From: Escarpia spicata
Taxonomy: Eukaryota; Annelida; Polychaeta; Sabellida; Siboglinidae
NCBI GenBank assembly: GCA_963995525.1
Contig: OZ023207.1
Location: forward strand, 6,529,690-6,593,689
Length of the DNA stretch: 64,000 nt
Direction of reading: 5' to 3'
Shown here piece by piece: positions 37,015 to 49,595 of this stretch; position 1 is the stretch's first letter; every line of letters starts with the position of its first letter. Both the position numbers and the translations under genes were made by a program. The notes under the pieces are model-generated. The model worked only from the letters and a program-made list of their open reading frames with translations, did no database searches and was not told where the DNA came from.

Positions 37015-37940
37015 GTCAATTACACAAAGTTTCTACGGTAGTGCAATATTGAAGACGTTACGTTAATAAATAGGCATGGTATCCAGTCCTTAAAGCACTT
37101 TCTACTTTACTCCCTGGCAGACCTTTTCAATCGTACACCATCTCGATTTCTCTTGGAGCTTCTAGCCACGCTACAATTAATGCGGGAAGACTATGTATAC
37201 GCAAATATCCACCACTTGTTACAGCCATGTATTAGTTTACAGGTCTATGCAGCCGAGTGAACTGGTGCAACTTGGAGCAAAATAACTTGCCCAAAATCCA
37301 ACCAAGCTACACTGTTGATGAAGTTGGTATATAATGTTTTATAGCATACATGTATATTATGTATACCTTATTCGTTCTATTAAGCGTGCATGCCCTAATT
37401 AGGGTACACCACCCTCTTAGCAGCGTCTGGAACCATGACAAGGATCTTCAAGGCCAACCGTGACTGTTGAATCCATCATTCTACTTTACTACTACCAATA
37501 AATTCAATACTCAGGAATGAAAACAATATAGAAGGTCCACCTAAATTATCAGACTTTACAGTGTTCTGGTATCCTTTTGCAAATATACGGATGCATAAAT
37601 CGGTATATATATATAGTTTATAAATGATAAGTATACACCTTTACCAAATATTCATCGACAAGGCAAACCTACCGTCTACTTTATTGCCAGAGTCGCCTGC
37701 TTTCGACTACGTGAATTTGTTCACCGATCGCCGTGCGAATTTCGTCCTGACATCTCGCCGAACGCGGCCGAACGCTGACATTCGCACATCACGAGACATT
37801 GGTTACAGCTAACTGACTTTACAACAGTGTACACCCGTCGTAATTGTCTCCTATGTAAATCCGTATTTGGATGCGTACTTGTCGAGCTCAATGTATGGTG
37901 TTATAATGACATAGTAGAGTGACGCTTGGCCAACTATCAC
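37015..37940 (-). other. Intron 3, 3' portion, no recognised element
   Basis: Non-coding sequence of the DUF229 intron before the LINE insertion. No gene or repeat recognised. Confidence 0.5.
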
Positions 37941-37944
37941 TGAA

Positions 37945-40131
37945 CCGAATAATAATAATAATAAGATAACTTCTATTGCGTCTAAATCCTTGGAAACCAA
38001 GCTCAGAGGCGCATCAAAACAAAAGGGTTGGTTAATCTCAAAGTCCATAAGTAGTTTTCCAGTTGTCAACAGATGGGTCAAGGCGTAAGGGAGCTACGGT
38101 GGATAAGCAAGGTTGTAAAGATACGTTTTTAAATGACAACGGAATTTTGTAATATTTTCCACTGATCTAACATTAAGAGGAAGCATATTCCACAGAGTTG
38201 GTGCAGCAACAGAAAAAGCCCTAGTTCCAATGTTAGTGTTGACTCTAGGAACAAAAAGTAGGTAAGAACTAGATGATCGAAGCTGGATAGATTTTCTTAC
38301 AGGAGTAAGCAATAAATGCAGATAAGATGGTTTCTTATTGGACAGTGCCTGGTATGTAATGGTACAGATCTTAAATATTATACGATATCGTACAGGAAGC
38401 CAATGCAAAGACTTCAAAAGTGGCACAGAGCGAGAAAAACGAGGAGATCGTGTAACTACTCTTGCTAGACAATTTTGGACACGCTGAAGTTTTGTGATAT
38501 CCTTGCTAGCGGAGGGAATTGCAATAGTCAAGTCTGCTGCTAACAAGCGCTGTTGCAATAGTCTTAGCAACAGAAAATAACATATACCGGCGAATACGGC
38601 GAAGATCACGAATATGATAAAAACAACAGCGACATGTTTGAGATATATGTTGTCGGAAATTGAAGTTACTATCAAAGATCACTCCTAGATTCCGCACCGA
38701 GGTTGCTGGCGTGATATACTGATTCAAAATACGCGTAGGGAAACACCATCCAGTTTACAACGCTGCATTGGAGTACCAATAATGATCAATTCAGTTTTAT
38801 TTGCATTTAATTTCAACTTGCTGTCAGTCATCCAATGGAAGATATCTTGAAGGCAATCACTAAGTTGGTTAAGGGAGCGATTTGTATCCGGGGTAGCCAA
38901 CGAAATGTAGATCTGAGTATCACCAGCATAAAGATGATGATCTAAGTTATGTCTTTGTATAACAGAGCTTAGTGGCGTGGTGTAAAGAGTAAAAAGCAAA
39001 GGCCCAAGAACAGAATCTAGGGGAACACCAAATAAAGCCGGCAATGCAGCTGAAAAGCAGTTCCCAATCTTTATTGTTTGGTATCTATCAGTTAGATACG
39101 AAGAAAACCAGCTTAGAGCTGTGCCAGATATGCCGTACCACTTTAATAGGCGTTCAATGAGAAAGATGTGATCAATCGTGTCAAACGCGGCAGAGAGATC
39201 TAGTAAGGTAAGTGCAGTCACTTTACCATTATTAATGTTCAAATTAATGTCAATATGAACCTTTAAGAGGGCAGTCTCTGTTGAATGAAACTGCCTATAT
39301 GCTGATTGTGACACATTAGTTAAGACATTTGTGCTAATGTGAGACCTTAGACGACTTGCTACAACCTTTTCTAGTATTTTGGAAATGAAGCAGAGATTAG
39401 AAATAGGTCTATAACTGTTTAGGTCTTGCTTAGGTAGAGATGACTTCTTAAGAAGTGGTGTGACATGGGCGTATTTAAAATCATCAGGAAAACAGCCAGA
39501 GCAAAGTGATGCATTTATAATATTTGTTATAGGTCCAATTAGTGTATCGAGACATGCTTTTAGCAGTATTCTTGGAAATGGATCAAGTGCACAAGATTTA
39601 TTTGGGGAGGACATAATTATTTTCCTAACTTCATCAACTGTTGCAGGTTCAAATGATATAAGTTGAGAATTTACTTGTGGAAAGTCCACACTGACATTAC
39701 TTATATTATGACGTGGGAAAGTTGAACGAATAATACTGATTTTATTCTTGAAGTGACTAGAGAACGAATCACATAGAGACTTAATTGACACATGATCAGG
39801 TAGCGATGGAGTAGGCCGTCTGTGTAGAATGTTTTTGATGCAGGTTCCATAACTGACGCGGATTATCAGACTTATTTATGACCATATCTGTAAAATAATC
39901 TGATTTAGCTTTAGCCATTTGTCTGTTACAGAGGTGACATTGCTTAGAATAGCGCGATCTATCTAATGGCGAGCGTGATTTACGCCATACACGCTCTAAA
40001 TAAAAAAAATGATAATGTGATGATAATGAGGGAACCAATACTGCAGACTCCTGTATATGCTGGTTAAAGTTACAATTGTGTGTGATAGTGTATTCTGAAG
40101 ACTTCGATAGCGAATTAACCGAAAGCGGCAC
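37945..40131 (-). mobile_element. CR1/L2-like LINE, 5' truncated, nearly complete RT
   Basis: On the minus strand 39796-40131 gives the linker (WRKSRSPLDRSRYSKQ, AKSDYFTD). 38724-39791 gives 355 residues of RT: DPFPRILLKAC, NSYRPISNLCFISKILE, TALTLLDLSAAFDTIDH (motif A intact), SVLGPLLF, and YAGD where YADD is expected, so one catalytic Asp is Gly. After a frameshift, 38094-38727 gives the C-terminal domain (VRNLGVIFD, LDYCNSL, LQRVQNCLARVV, LHWLPVRYRI, GTRAFSVAAPTLWNMLP). The tail is (TTA)n at about 37945-37962. Endonuclease is missing. Same strand as the host gene, inside intron 3. Confidence 0.92.
38724..39791 (-). pseudogene. RT of the intronic LINE
   Basis: 355-codon open frame, the longest RT frame in the window. 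Motif A Asp (AAFDTIDH) is intact, but the C motif is YAGD and the PQGS box reads PLDS, so it should be catalytically dead. A frameshift near 38720 separates it from the C-terminal domain. Confidence 0.9.
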
Positions 40132-40139
40132 CGATTTTG

Positions 40140-41038
40140 TTTAGTGTGTGCAACATGAAACAATAGCTTACCTACATCAGATATTTGTCAACGAACAATT
40201 GATTACATATGTCTTGTGAATTCGAAATGCTGTGTGATATTATTATCTACTATTTGAGTAATTTGTTTTAATTCAGCTGTATTCACGGATAGCTTTCCTA
40301 TGAAGAATATCGACAAGCATTTATTAATATTTATATGACTTAATAGTTATGCTGATACTTAGCATCGAACGTAATCCTATGTATATAAGTATGTATGTAT
40401 GTATGTATATAATGTATGTATGTATGTATGTACGTACGGACGTACGGACGGACGGACGGACGGACGGACGGATGTGTAGGCGTATGTAGGTGTTGGTGGT
40501 TTATTTCGGAATTGTATAATACAGAAGATAAATGAAAGACAGAGCTGTTGGCAGCAGAGCCAAGGCTGTTACCAGTAGATATACAATGTTATACCAGAAA
40601 CAATATAACAATCACTGGTCGCTGCCAACCACTGATGGTAAACTGAATTGTTGCAGATACAACATGCAATTAATAACTATAAGCAGACACTTATACACTA
40701 CCATAAATAATAAGTACCAGAAGTGACATGGTTGGTAGACTCAAACATTAATTTTGTTTTTTATTTTCACATATATTGGGGCATGCTAGATTGCAGAAGA
40801 ATAATCCAGTAATACGAATATTAGTCCAGGAGTTTTAGGCTAAAATACCATCGAACATTAAAGTCGAAAACAAAAAGCAGATTTTTGCATCGCAGATCCC
40901 TGAATGTGTCTCGAATAACATACTAAAAGTCCCCAAGAATCCTCCTTGAGCTAACCGCAAAATTCACGATAGCGTCCCGAAACTGATGAAAATCGATAAA
41001 ACGGCTGCATCTGCCAAAATATTAGATGTAGAAGGTGG
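40140..41038. other. Intron 3, includes (GTAT)n/(GGAC)n at 40389-40473
   Basis: Tetranucleotide GTAT repeat changing through GTAC to GGAC. The rest is non-coding intron sequence. Confidence 0.7.
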
Positions 41039-41210
41039 TGTAATCTCCCCTCAAATAATGGGACCTCCCGTCACTGACGAGAGACCACGAGGAAAATCAA
41101 CATCGCTTAACAGTGATTTGATGGCTATTGTGTAACAATTAACCGTTTCTGGTACGTAATAAACAATGTTTGGTTCTGTTGCTATATCTCATTGAGTATA
41201 AGCTTTAACA
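41039..41210 (+). repeat. Gypsy-2 5' LTR
   Basis: 172 bp, TG...CA ends, polyadenylation signal AATAAA at 41158-41163. Its first 40 bases are repeated at 45693-45732. Confidence 0.88.
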
Positions 41211-41228
41211 TGGCGCAGTCGGCAAAAG
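41211..41228 (+). promoter_or_regulatory. Gypsy-2 primer-binding site
   Basis: TGGCGCAGTCGGCAAAAG starts directly after the LTR CA. The TGGCGCAGTCGG form would pair with the 3' end of a tRNA; which tRNA I cannot say. Confidence 0.7.
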
Positions 41229-41287
41229 GCCACGAACTCAAAATAATACATTAAAAAGTCAGTTTGTCTGTAATCGGTAGCGACGAA

Positions 41288-42440
41288 ATGGACAGAAAAT
41301 CCCGCGCCGCGGAGCTTTCAAAAACTCCGCAAGAGCGCGCCACAAGCGTTGACGTTCACAAAAGTCCGCGCTGCGGTGACACAATCGCACCAGACTGGCT
41401 TGCGACATTCCTGTCTAAACAAGAAGAACGGGCCAACTAACGTGAACAGCGAGAACAGGAACGGGAGCGCGCACGCGATGAAAGACATGAACTATCGATG
41501 CGTCTATTCTGCGAGACCCTCGACAGATGCGCCCATAAAACACCATCGCGCACACACAGCAACGGCGCCAGTGATGAGTCTAGTGGTCCAGAGACTCAAC
41601 ACACAGACACCGTGACCAACGTCCAGTGTACTTCTACAGGCCAACACGCCAAAACTAGACCGCCGGAGCCAATGGCAGCAGACATAACACTACGAGAACT
41701 AGCAGCATGGAGGCGATCATGGGAAGATTTCGTGGAGTTAGAACAGCTCGACCGTCTCCCAGGACGTCAACAGAGAGCCATGTTGCGCACTAGCCTCTCT
41801 ATTGAAATGCGTGCTACATTGCAATTAGCCATCGGTATAGACAATGATGACGATATAACCGTCACAGCGATCTTAGACCGAATCCAAGAACACATCCAAG
41901 CCAAACGAAATGTTACACTGGACAGGTTGGCACTAGAAGAACGCAAACAAGAAGAAGGCGAACCGTTCGACCACTTCTACATGGAATTGCGGGAAATTGC
42001 CAAAAACGCAGACCTTTGCCAGTAGTGCTTAGACGATCGTCTTACTAAGCGAATTATGTCGGGAATTCGTGACCCAGAAACAAGACGAAAGTTTTTAGCA
42101 ATCACGCCTCCCCCTTCTCTACTGACAACAGTTGATATCTGCAGGAGTGAAGAATCAGCAAGGAATGATGAAGCTGCACTTGCAAACAATGACAAAGGCC
42201 ATACGAAGATAGACAGAATTGGCAAGAAAACCTGGCAACGTAGTAAAACCAGGAATAACGCCACTTCAAAACATAACCACAGATGCGGTTATTGTGGAAA
42301 ATCGGCTCATAAAACGCGAGATGAATGTCCTGCACGACAAAGTGTATGTTCAGTCTGTAAGAAAATGGGTCACTTGGCTACGTGTTGCCGTCAGAATAAT
42401 CCACAGAATAAGAGTACACGTCGATCGACCGCAATGAGTC
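41288..42440 (+). pseudogene. Gypsy-2 gag (capsid, two zinc knuckles)
   Basis: ATG at 41288 opens a frame interrupted by TAA near 41438 and TAG at 42023-42025, but otherwise continuous. It contains a charged N-terminus, a capsid-like helical region (WRRSWEDFVELEQLDRLP, EEGEPFDHFYMELREIA) and two CCHC-type knuckles at about 42288-42395 (CGYCGKSAHKTRDEC, CSVCKKMGHLATCC). Each stop is one substitution away from a sense codon. Gag would form the particle and package RNA. Confidence 0.88.
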
Positions 42441-43432
42441 AGATTCGCGTACTGGACATTCTGGGAAAGAAAAAACACCGTCGCGCCCCGCGCATTAAGG
42501 TACAACTTCATCATAGTGCTGATGATAGCTTCATCACAACAGCACAGGCAACACCAGATACAGGGGCCGAAGCCACTGTTGCAGGGCTTCATATCCTAAA
42601 ACAAATAAGATTAGACACCGGAAATACATGTCTCCCGCCCGAAGACACAATCATTGCTGCCAATGATACATCATTCGAATGTATTGGCAAAGTAGACCTC
42701 CACATCCATGCAGCAGACAGATATACGAAAGAGACGGTTCTTATCTGCAAAGAGCAAACAGGACATCTGCTGGCTTGGTATGTTTGCCGAGACTTAGGAA
42801 TGGTGCCGAACGATTATCCCAAACTAATTCGTGCTATAAGACGGCCACGCGAAACAAAATCGCCAAAAAAGATTCCTCATGAACACGAGTCATCCGACAC
42901 GCGAACACGCAAGCGCAATGACTTACTTGAAGAATTCAAAGACGTGTTCGACACAGGTGACCAACTGAAGACGATGTTGGGTGAACCAATGAAAATCCAC
43001 TTGAACGAGAACGTTGAGACTTTTGCAATATCTGCCACTCGCCCCATTCCTTTCGCATGGCGGGATGAAGTCAAAGCAAATCTCGACCAGATTTCAAGAC
43101 AAGGCATTATCAAGCCATTGGGAGAGGTTCCCACCAGATGGTGTCATCCGCTCGTGGTAGTGCCAAAACCACGAGGGGGTATACATCTTTGTGTGGACCT
43201 CACACGTCTCAACAAATCCGTTCGTCGACTAATTCACCCTATGAAGACACCGAAAGAAGCTGTCTCCAACATCAAATCAGGATCAAGATACTTCACGACG
43301 TTAGACGCAAAACAAGGGTACTGGCAGATACCACTCTCGCCCGAATGCCAAGAACTGACGACTTTCTTGACCCCTTGGGGACGTCATCTCTTCTTGAGAA
43401 GTCCCCATGGGACTGTCCTCAACCGGCGATAA
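42441..43432 (+). pseudogene. Gypsy-2 protease and N-terminal RT
   Basis: Same frame as gag. The aspartic protease active site is DTGAEATVAG at about 42560. RT fingers and palm follow: KPLGEVPTRWCHPLVVVPK, HLCVDLTRLNKSV, YFTTLDAKQGYWQIPL, TFLTPWGRHLF. The frame ends at a TAA (43430-43432) before the catalytic box. Confidence 0.88.
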
Positions 43433-45649
43433 ATATTGCAGACGCGGCGACATAGCGATCGCCGGCTTAAACAACGTCGAAAAGGTCATGGATGACGTCG
43501 TTGTACACGATGAAAACTTTGAGCAACACATCGAAAGAGTTCGCTCAGTGTTGCTCCGTTGTCGGGAGCACAGCATCACACTGAACCCCGACAAGTTCAA
43601 GTTCGCGGAAAATTAGGTGAATTACGTTGGCTTCAAAATCAACGCAGAAGGCGTCAGCACAGATCCGGAAAAGCTGAAAGCAATCGCCGAATTCCCTACA
43701 CCAACCTGCTTGACAGAACTACGATCTTTTATGGGCCTTATCAATCAGCTTGGTGACTTCACGACAGCGGTCAATACAACTGCTGATCCATTGCGTGATA
43801 TACTGAAGAGCAAGAACGAGTTTCGATGGACTGAAGCACACAGCAAAGCCTTTCAAGCCACAAAGAAAGCGTTGGTAACTGCTCCTACACTGGCACACTT
43901 TGATCCATCAAAACCAACGGCGCTACATACAGATGCATCGCGACGCAAAGGTCTGGGCTATGCTCTTTTGCAGCAACACGCAGACAAATGGCGACTGATT
44001 CAGTGCGGATCACGCTTTCTTACAGACACGGAAAGTCGCTATGCCATGGTGGAATTAGAGCTACTGGCAGCCACCTGGGCAATGAAGAAGTGTCGCATTT
44101 AACTATTCGGACTGTCACATTTTGAGTTGGTCGTCGATCACAAACTATTGGTGACAATTCTCGATCGCCATCGCCTTGACGATATCGACAACACGCGTCT
44201 TCAACGTCCCAAAGAAAATACATCACTCTTCTCGTTCACGACACGCTGGACAAAGGGCAAAGACCATTGCATCCCAGATGCTTTGTCACGTGCACCTGTG
44301 TCGGATCCATCAGAGGAGGATCAAGAAGCAGGAAAAGAAGTAGAACACCACGTTCACGCGGTAACCATCAATGCATACAGAATGGTACATGAAGACGACC
44401 AAGATGATCAGCAAGATCACCTGTGTGACCCGATACTAGATCGACTTAGAACAGTCGCTATGCAAGACGAAAAGTACAAAACTCTCATTGACAACGTCCA
44501 GAATGGCTTCAAGAGACAAGCAAACGCTAGTGTCATACCATTCTGGAACATCAGAAACGAGCTGTCAGTGGACGACGGGATAGTCCTGTATGGACCTCAT
44601 ATTGTCGTGCCCAAGTCAGCTCGACGTGAAGTCCTAGCGCGTCTTCATGACTCGCACAAAGGGACCGATAGAACGAAACGCAGGGCGAGACAAAACATGT
44701 ACTGGCCTGGCATTAGTAACGATATCGCTACGACAGTGGCAAGTTGCAATCAATGCCAAGAACTCCGACCTTTTCAGCAACGCGAACCACTGAGACTAGA
44801 ACCTCTACCAAACAAGGTGTTTGAAGATGTGTCAGCAGACCTCTTCCACTACGCCGGACGAGATTATCTCGTCTATGTAGATCGACTCTCAGGATGGCCT
44901 GTGGTCTTCTATTTCCCAAAGGCTAAGACTACATCCCGACACACCATCTATGCATGTCGACGTGCATTCGTGGAGCTTGGAGTCCCAGTGCGATTTAGAT
45001 CTGGTGGTGGTCCTCAGTTCGCGTCTCGTGATTTTAACCAGTTCTTAAGTTCTTAGTTCTTACAATGAAAAACTCATTGCAACAACAACCGTGAGTGGAG
45101 ATCTGGACGATGAGAATTTCCAGCGAGGACTTCCTTGAATACCGCAATACTCCTCGTGCAGGTGGCCTCTCCCCTGCACAAATCCTATTTGGACACCCAC
45201 TGCGATCGGCAGTACCCGCACACCGACAATCGTTTGGAAGCAAGTGGCAAAATGTGGCGGATAAGCAGGATGCTGGCTGCGGGCAAACATATGCACGGGT
45301 CGAAGGGCGTTACAACAGACAGTCCCGTCCTCTACCACAGCTACGCATTGACGCACAAGTAAGATTGCAAAATCCCCTTACAACAAGGTGGGATAAAGTA
45401 GGCGTGATCGTCGGAATTGGCCGACACCGCGACTATCATGTGAAACTGCCCAGTGGTCGTGTTTACTGGCATAACCGCCGATACATCAAACCGGACACGG
45501 TATACTCGGGAGAGAACGATGTTCGTATCCACAATACTGCGGAAGGTAGCAACACTGGCCACGTTGAACGAGACAACCCATCGTCCTCCCACAACGAACT
45601 GCGACGTAGCAAACGCCAGAAGATGCCTCCCAGTAAACTGCGACTCTAA
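43433..45649 (+). pseudogene. Gypsy-2 RT end, RNase H and integrase
   Basis: 43440-43616 has VMDDVVVHDENFEQH (YxDD changed to VMDD) and ends in TAG. 43617-44102 has YVGFKINAEGV, FMGLINQLG and RNase H (ALHTDASRRKGLGYALL, YAMVELELLA), ending in TAA. 44127-45056 has the RNase H tail, integrase zinc region (HDSHKGTDRTKRRARQNMYWPG, CNQCQ) and core start (DLFHYAGRDYLVYVD). The second catalytic Asp region reads SGGGPQF, with Gly for Asp. The part with the catalytic Glu is deleted near 45056-45100. 45095-45649 holds the C-terminal domain (WDKVGVIVGIGRHRDYHVKLPSG). Confidence 0.9.
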
Positions 45650-45692
45650 GTCCTCCAATGTTCGGACTTTAAAAAAGAGAGGAGGGAATTGG

Positions 45693-45732
45693 TGTAGTCT
45701 CCCCACAAATAATGGGACCTCCCGTCACTGAC
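45693..45732 (+). repeat. Gypsy-2 3' LTR, truncated
   Basis: Forty bases from TGTAGTCTCCCC to CACTGAC match the 5' LTR (three differences), then similarity ends abruptly. The remaining ~130 bp of LTR have been lost. Confidence 0.85.
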
Positions 45733-46550
45733 AGTTGATCTATGAAGTTACCGCCATATAAATGGTCTGTCCTTATAGCAACGAACATTCCCTTCTCAGC
45801 AAACATCTTAAACTCAGCTACAGGTATCACCTCCTTCACATTTCCAATTTGCTGAAGATAGAGACGGGCACATTTGGTGTAAGCGAGGAGGCCAGCGGCG
45901 TTGAATCATTTCTGCTATATAAGCCAGGTGCAAGATAAAGTTGTCAATGCGCGTGAAGAATATGAAAAGTTTGAGTAGGCCGACCAACATGATGTACTGC
46001 ACCCACAGCTTGGCAGTTCTGCTCCTCTCAGCAGCCTCATGTAACATCTCTTGGACAATGCAACCACCTGCCCATCAACTGCCACTACTGTTTGGTCCTG
46101 CGAGTCCTAAGCTGAATCGTGTAATAGTGTATATGAATGTATTTCACGCTGATGCTGTCTGTACTATCTAGTGTCGCATTTAAGCTGTTGATATTTGAAC
46201 TTTTAATTGCCCTTTTGACATTGAACAATGTGAAATATTGCAAAGCATGTTCTGTTGATTCAACTATATATTAACTGTGTCCATTGGATAGATCATGGTT
46301 GAAATCCCCCACTAGATATCTTTAATATGGTGTAGTATCTTCATAGACATAGTGTCTTAAAACAAATTACTTTAGAGCAGTGAATAACACAGGTGAGTAT
46401 AAAAAATATTAGATAACGACACTGGCAGATTGTTATGACAATAATTGTTATGCATAAATTAATATCCTTAAATTTTTGTTAATCTAACCACGTGAACAGG
46501 GGATGAGTATGCTTATGGAAACCAGTTCGAAGAATACTATTTAAAAAAAA
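45733..46550. other. Intron 3, no recognised feature
   Basis: Non-coding intron sequence of the DUF229 gene. Confidence 0.4.
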
Positions 46551-46554
46551 ACGT

Positions 46555-46835
46555 TTCTGCATATTGAATAATTTCTTTGTGTAGCTTTATTCCATATGTC
46601 AAATATGGATACACTAATGCATAGTAAATTGTCTTTAGGGATTCTACACGAAGAATGCAATTCACTTTATTTATAACATATAAAACACTTGACAGGTTTT
46701 TTTTTCTGCAGACATTTATGTGTTCGTGCCGGTCACGTTTATCATCAATAAGAAGGCCTAGAAAGTTTACACAGTGGGTAGGCTGAATTATCTGATCTGA
46801 CATCTTTAAAGTGATTTGTTCAATAAGTAGATGTG
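46555..46835 (-). pseudogene. Non-LTR ORF2 C-terminal fragment
   Basis: The minus-strand frame reads VNFLGLLIDDKRDRHEHINVC, SSVLYVINKVNCILRVESLKTIYYALVYPYLTYGIKL. This is the region just after the RT active site in jockey/CR1-type LINEs. About 90 codons survive. Confidence 0.82.
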
Positions 46836-48060
46836 ATGGTTGGGTGGATAGATGGATGGTTGGGTGGATGAATGTATGCATTCATGCGTATATGTATGTG
46901 GGTGAGATGGGTAAGTTAATGATTTTCTTCGTAGACAGTTTTCCTCTCTGCAGCCACACGATCAGTGATTAATGTAATATCATCCGGAAGAAAGTTGACA
47001 CCTTTATGTGTTCAAAATTCAACATTGGTTAAGGGTTTTGATCGGTTTAGGGTTCATACCGCACGCTAGACGGTCGTAAATGGGTTGTTGATACTGTTAC
47101 TCGTATCTTATCCCACTGTTCCTGCCGGTCAATTGGGACGTTTTACAACACAAAAAACCGTTCAAATTTACACCATAGCTGATGTGGTTTGTGAACATTC
47201 CGATAAACCGCTGTCCGAGTCTGAGCTTTACCCGGAGCATGGACATTTTTGTCAGTAAATGAAATGTGTATAAAATGCGTGACAATATGTTGTGCAAATA
47301 ACCTTAAATGATACATAGCTTGACATCGATACCATACGACAACATGGAACGTTCACAGAAACATTATCATTATAAATTGGAAAAGCAAATTGGAGAATAA
47401 ATTTAAACACCGATATAAAAAAATTAATCACACATGTCTTGATTCGACAAAGCCGTGGTTAAAAATGTGACACAACCGCAAACCACTAAAGGCATCAAAT
47501 GTCATAATTACAGTGTTATAATCTGGAGACGTGATCACCACGCACTTAATTCTTTCAGCCAGGATAAATGTCCTCTAGAACATCAAAAACACGTCAGTAA
47601 ATTACACAAAATAAATAAAGTTGCGTTTTCTGAAATACGACGCCATTTAGGTAGGTCAGCACTATGCGAGTAAACCTTTTCCAGTTCCAGTTGTGTTTAC
47701 GTAATCAATATGCACTGATTTACTCAGAACTACTAGAAATTGGTTTGTGGTCGGTGTTTGAAATCGTATGTACGAAGAACCCATACGTCTAGATATCTCA
47801 ACACACGTAATCGCAAAACATTCTTTTGGTATAATAGACACTTGTCTAGATGTAGTGGCAGCGATACGAGGCGAATTTTGCACTGGTCATTGGTGTGTGG
47901 AATAAACGCAATGTCTATTAACTCCAACGTGCATTATTGTATACTGTGCATTCAGCCTTAAGCGATATCTATCTTGATTCATATATCAACCTATAATGCA
48001 ATACACTGAAACGGTACATTTACAGAACTGTAGATACTTGTTGCAAGTTTCAAATTACAC
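46836..48060. other. Intron 3, no recognised feature
   Basis: Short GGATGGTTG/TGGATGA repeats near 46830-46880. The remainder is unique, without coding signal. Confidence 0.4.
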
Positions 48061-49012
48061 ACATAGATACATACATTATACTAAGCCACAACCACAAAGC
48101 AGTACATAGATGCATACATTATACTAAGCCACGACCACAAAGCAGTACATACATACATACGTTATACTAAGCCACGACCACAAAGCAGTACATACATACA
48201 TACGTTATACTAAGCCACGACCACAAAGCAGTACATACATACATACGTTATACTAAGCCACGACCACAAAGCAGTACATACATACATACATTATACTAAG
48301 CCACGACCACAAAGCAGTACATACATACATACATTATACTAAGCCACGACCACAAAGCAGTACATACATACATACGTTATACTAAGCCACGACCACAAAG
48401 CAGTACATACATACATACGTTATACTAAGCCACGACCACAAAGCAGTACATACATACATACATTATACTAAGCCACGACCACAAAGCAGTACATACATAC
48501 ATACATTATACTAAGCCACGACCACAAAGCAGTACATACATACATACGTTATACTAAGCCACGACCACAAAGCAGTACATACATACATACATTATACTAA
48601 GCCACGACCACAAAGCAGTACATACATACATACATTATACTAAGCCACGACCACAAAGCAGTACATACATACATACGTTATACTAAGCCACGACCACAAA
48701 GCAGTACATACATACATACGTTATACTAAGCCACGACCACAAAGCAGTACATACATACATACATTATACTAAGCCACGACCACAAAGCAGTACATACATA
48801 CATACATTATACTAAGCCACGACCACAAAGCAGTACATACATACATACATTATACTAAGCCACGACCACAAAGCAGTACATACATACATACATTATACTA
48901 AGCCACGACCACAAAGCAGTACATACATACATACATTATACTAAGCCACGACCACAAAGCAGTACATACATACATACATTATACTAAGCCACGACCACAA
49001 AGCAGTACATAG
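48061..49012. repeat. 43-bp minisatellite, 22 copies
   Basis: The unit is RTTATACTAAGCCACGACC followed by ACAAAGCAGTACATACATACATAC, 43 bp. Copies start at 48075, 48118, 48161 and so on to 48978, without a single length change. The first base of the unit is A or G; read in order the copies are AAGGG AAGG AAGAAGG AAAAAA. Copy 1 has CACAACC and TAGATGCATAC variants, and the last copy ends in ACATAGAT like the left edge. It lies in intron 3 of the DUF229 gene. Confidence 0.98.
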
Positions 49013-49371
49013 ATCAGCCGTAGTGCCTGACAATTTTTTGGATTTTAGCAGTTGCTACAAAATATTATAATAAATTATATATTATGAAAATACGTTTGAC
49101 TTATATATGTATATAATACACACGGTGTGTTCTTGGCGTAATTACCATCTTGTGGACACGTGAATACTCCAGCCAGGATTCTCATAACTATATTTTTAAG
49201 TTCCTAGTTAAAGACTACATAACTTTGCAAATATTCAGTGTTGCTGCATACTGTTAACGTAACTGGAAAGGACATTTTCTTCTCTTATCGTGGTTCCATT
49301 AAATTAAAAACGCTAGATGTTGAAAAGGGATTATGTTAGTGGCGAAGGGTTACATAGATGAGTCGTTGTAC
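49013..49371 (-). other. Intron 3, 5' portion
   Basis: Non-coding sequence between the minisatellite and exon 3. The donor GTACAA is at 49366-49371. Confidence 0.6.
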
Positions 49372-49595
49372 CTGACAGCGAGCGACACGTCCGCCAACGT
49401 TAGTTCCTCGCACTTGTCTCTGTGTGTCCGAGTCAGCGCGTTGATGGTGTCCACTAGGGCCCTCGCTGCGTCCTTCACTCGCAGGTCACCGACGTCCGTC
49501 TTTGTCCAACTGAGGCAGGCGCACCAGTGCGGCGCGATGGAGGCGTCGGTGCACGTGCGAGTCGCCGGGATCTCCGACAGCAGACTGATGCCTCG
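49372..49595 (-). CDS. DUF229 gene exon 3
   Basis: Begins after CGCAG with RGISLLSEIPATRTCTDASI, then APHWCACLSW, AARALVDTINAL and CEELTLADVSLAV, ending two bases into a codon before GTACAA. These are DUF229 blocks following the core (R-G-x-S-L...T-C-x-x-A-x-I-xPHWC-x-C). Without the splice, the frame would read YNDSSM and stop; splicing to 36997 instead restores the family C-terminus. Confidence 0.9.

Larger units (their letters stand above)
41039..45732 (+). mobile_element. Ty3/Gypsy retrotransposon (Gypsy-2) in DUF229 intron 3
   Basis: The 5' LTR is 41039-41210 (TGTAATCTCC to TTTAACA, AATAAA at 41158), followed at 41211 by TGGCGCAGTCGG as primer-binding site. Gag, protease and half of RT are in one long frame from 41288 to 43432. 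The rest of RT, RNase H and integrase follow in other frames to 45649. The polypurine tract (AAAAAAGAGAGGAGGG) precedes a 3' LTR of which only 40 bp (45693-45732) match the 5' LTR. It is antisense to the host gene. It belongs to a different clade from Gypsy-1: LTR length, primer-binding site and polyprotein all differ. Confidence 0.93.

Noticed and set aside
48061..49012. CRISPR-like appearance of a regular 43-bp array
   Set aside because: The units are contiguous identical repeats without variable spacers, in a eukaryotic intron. It is a minisatellite.
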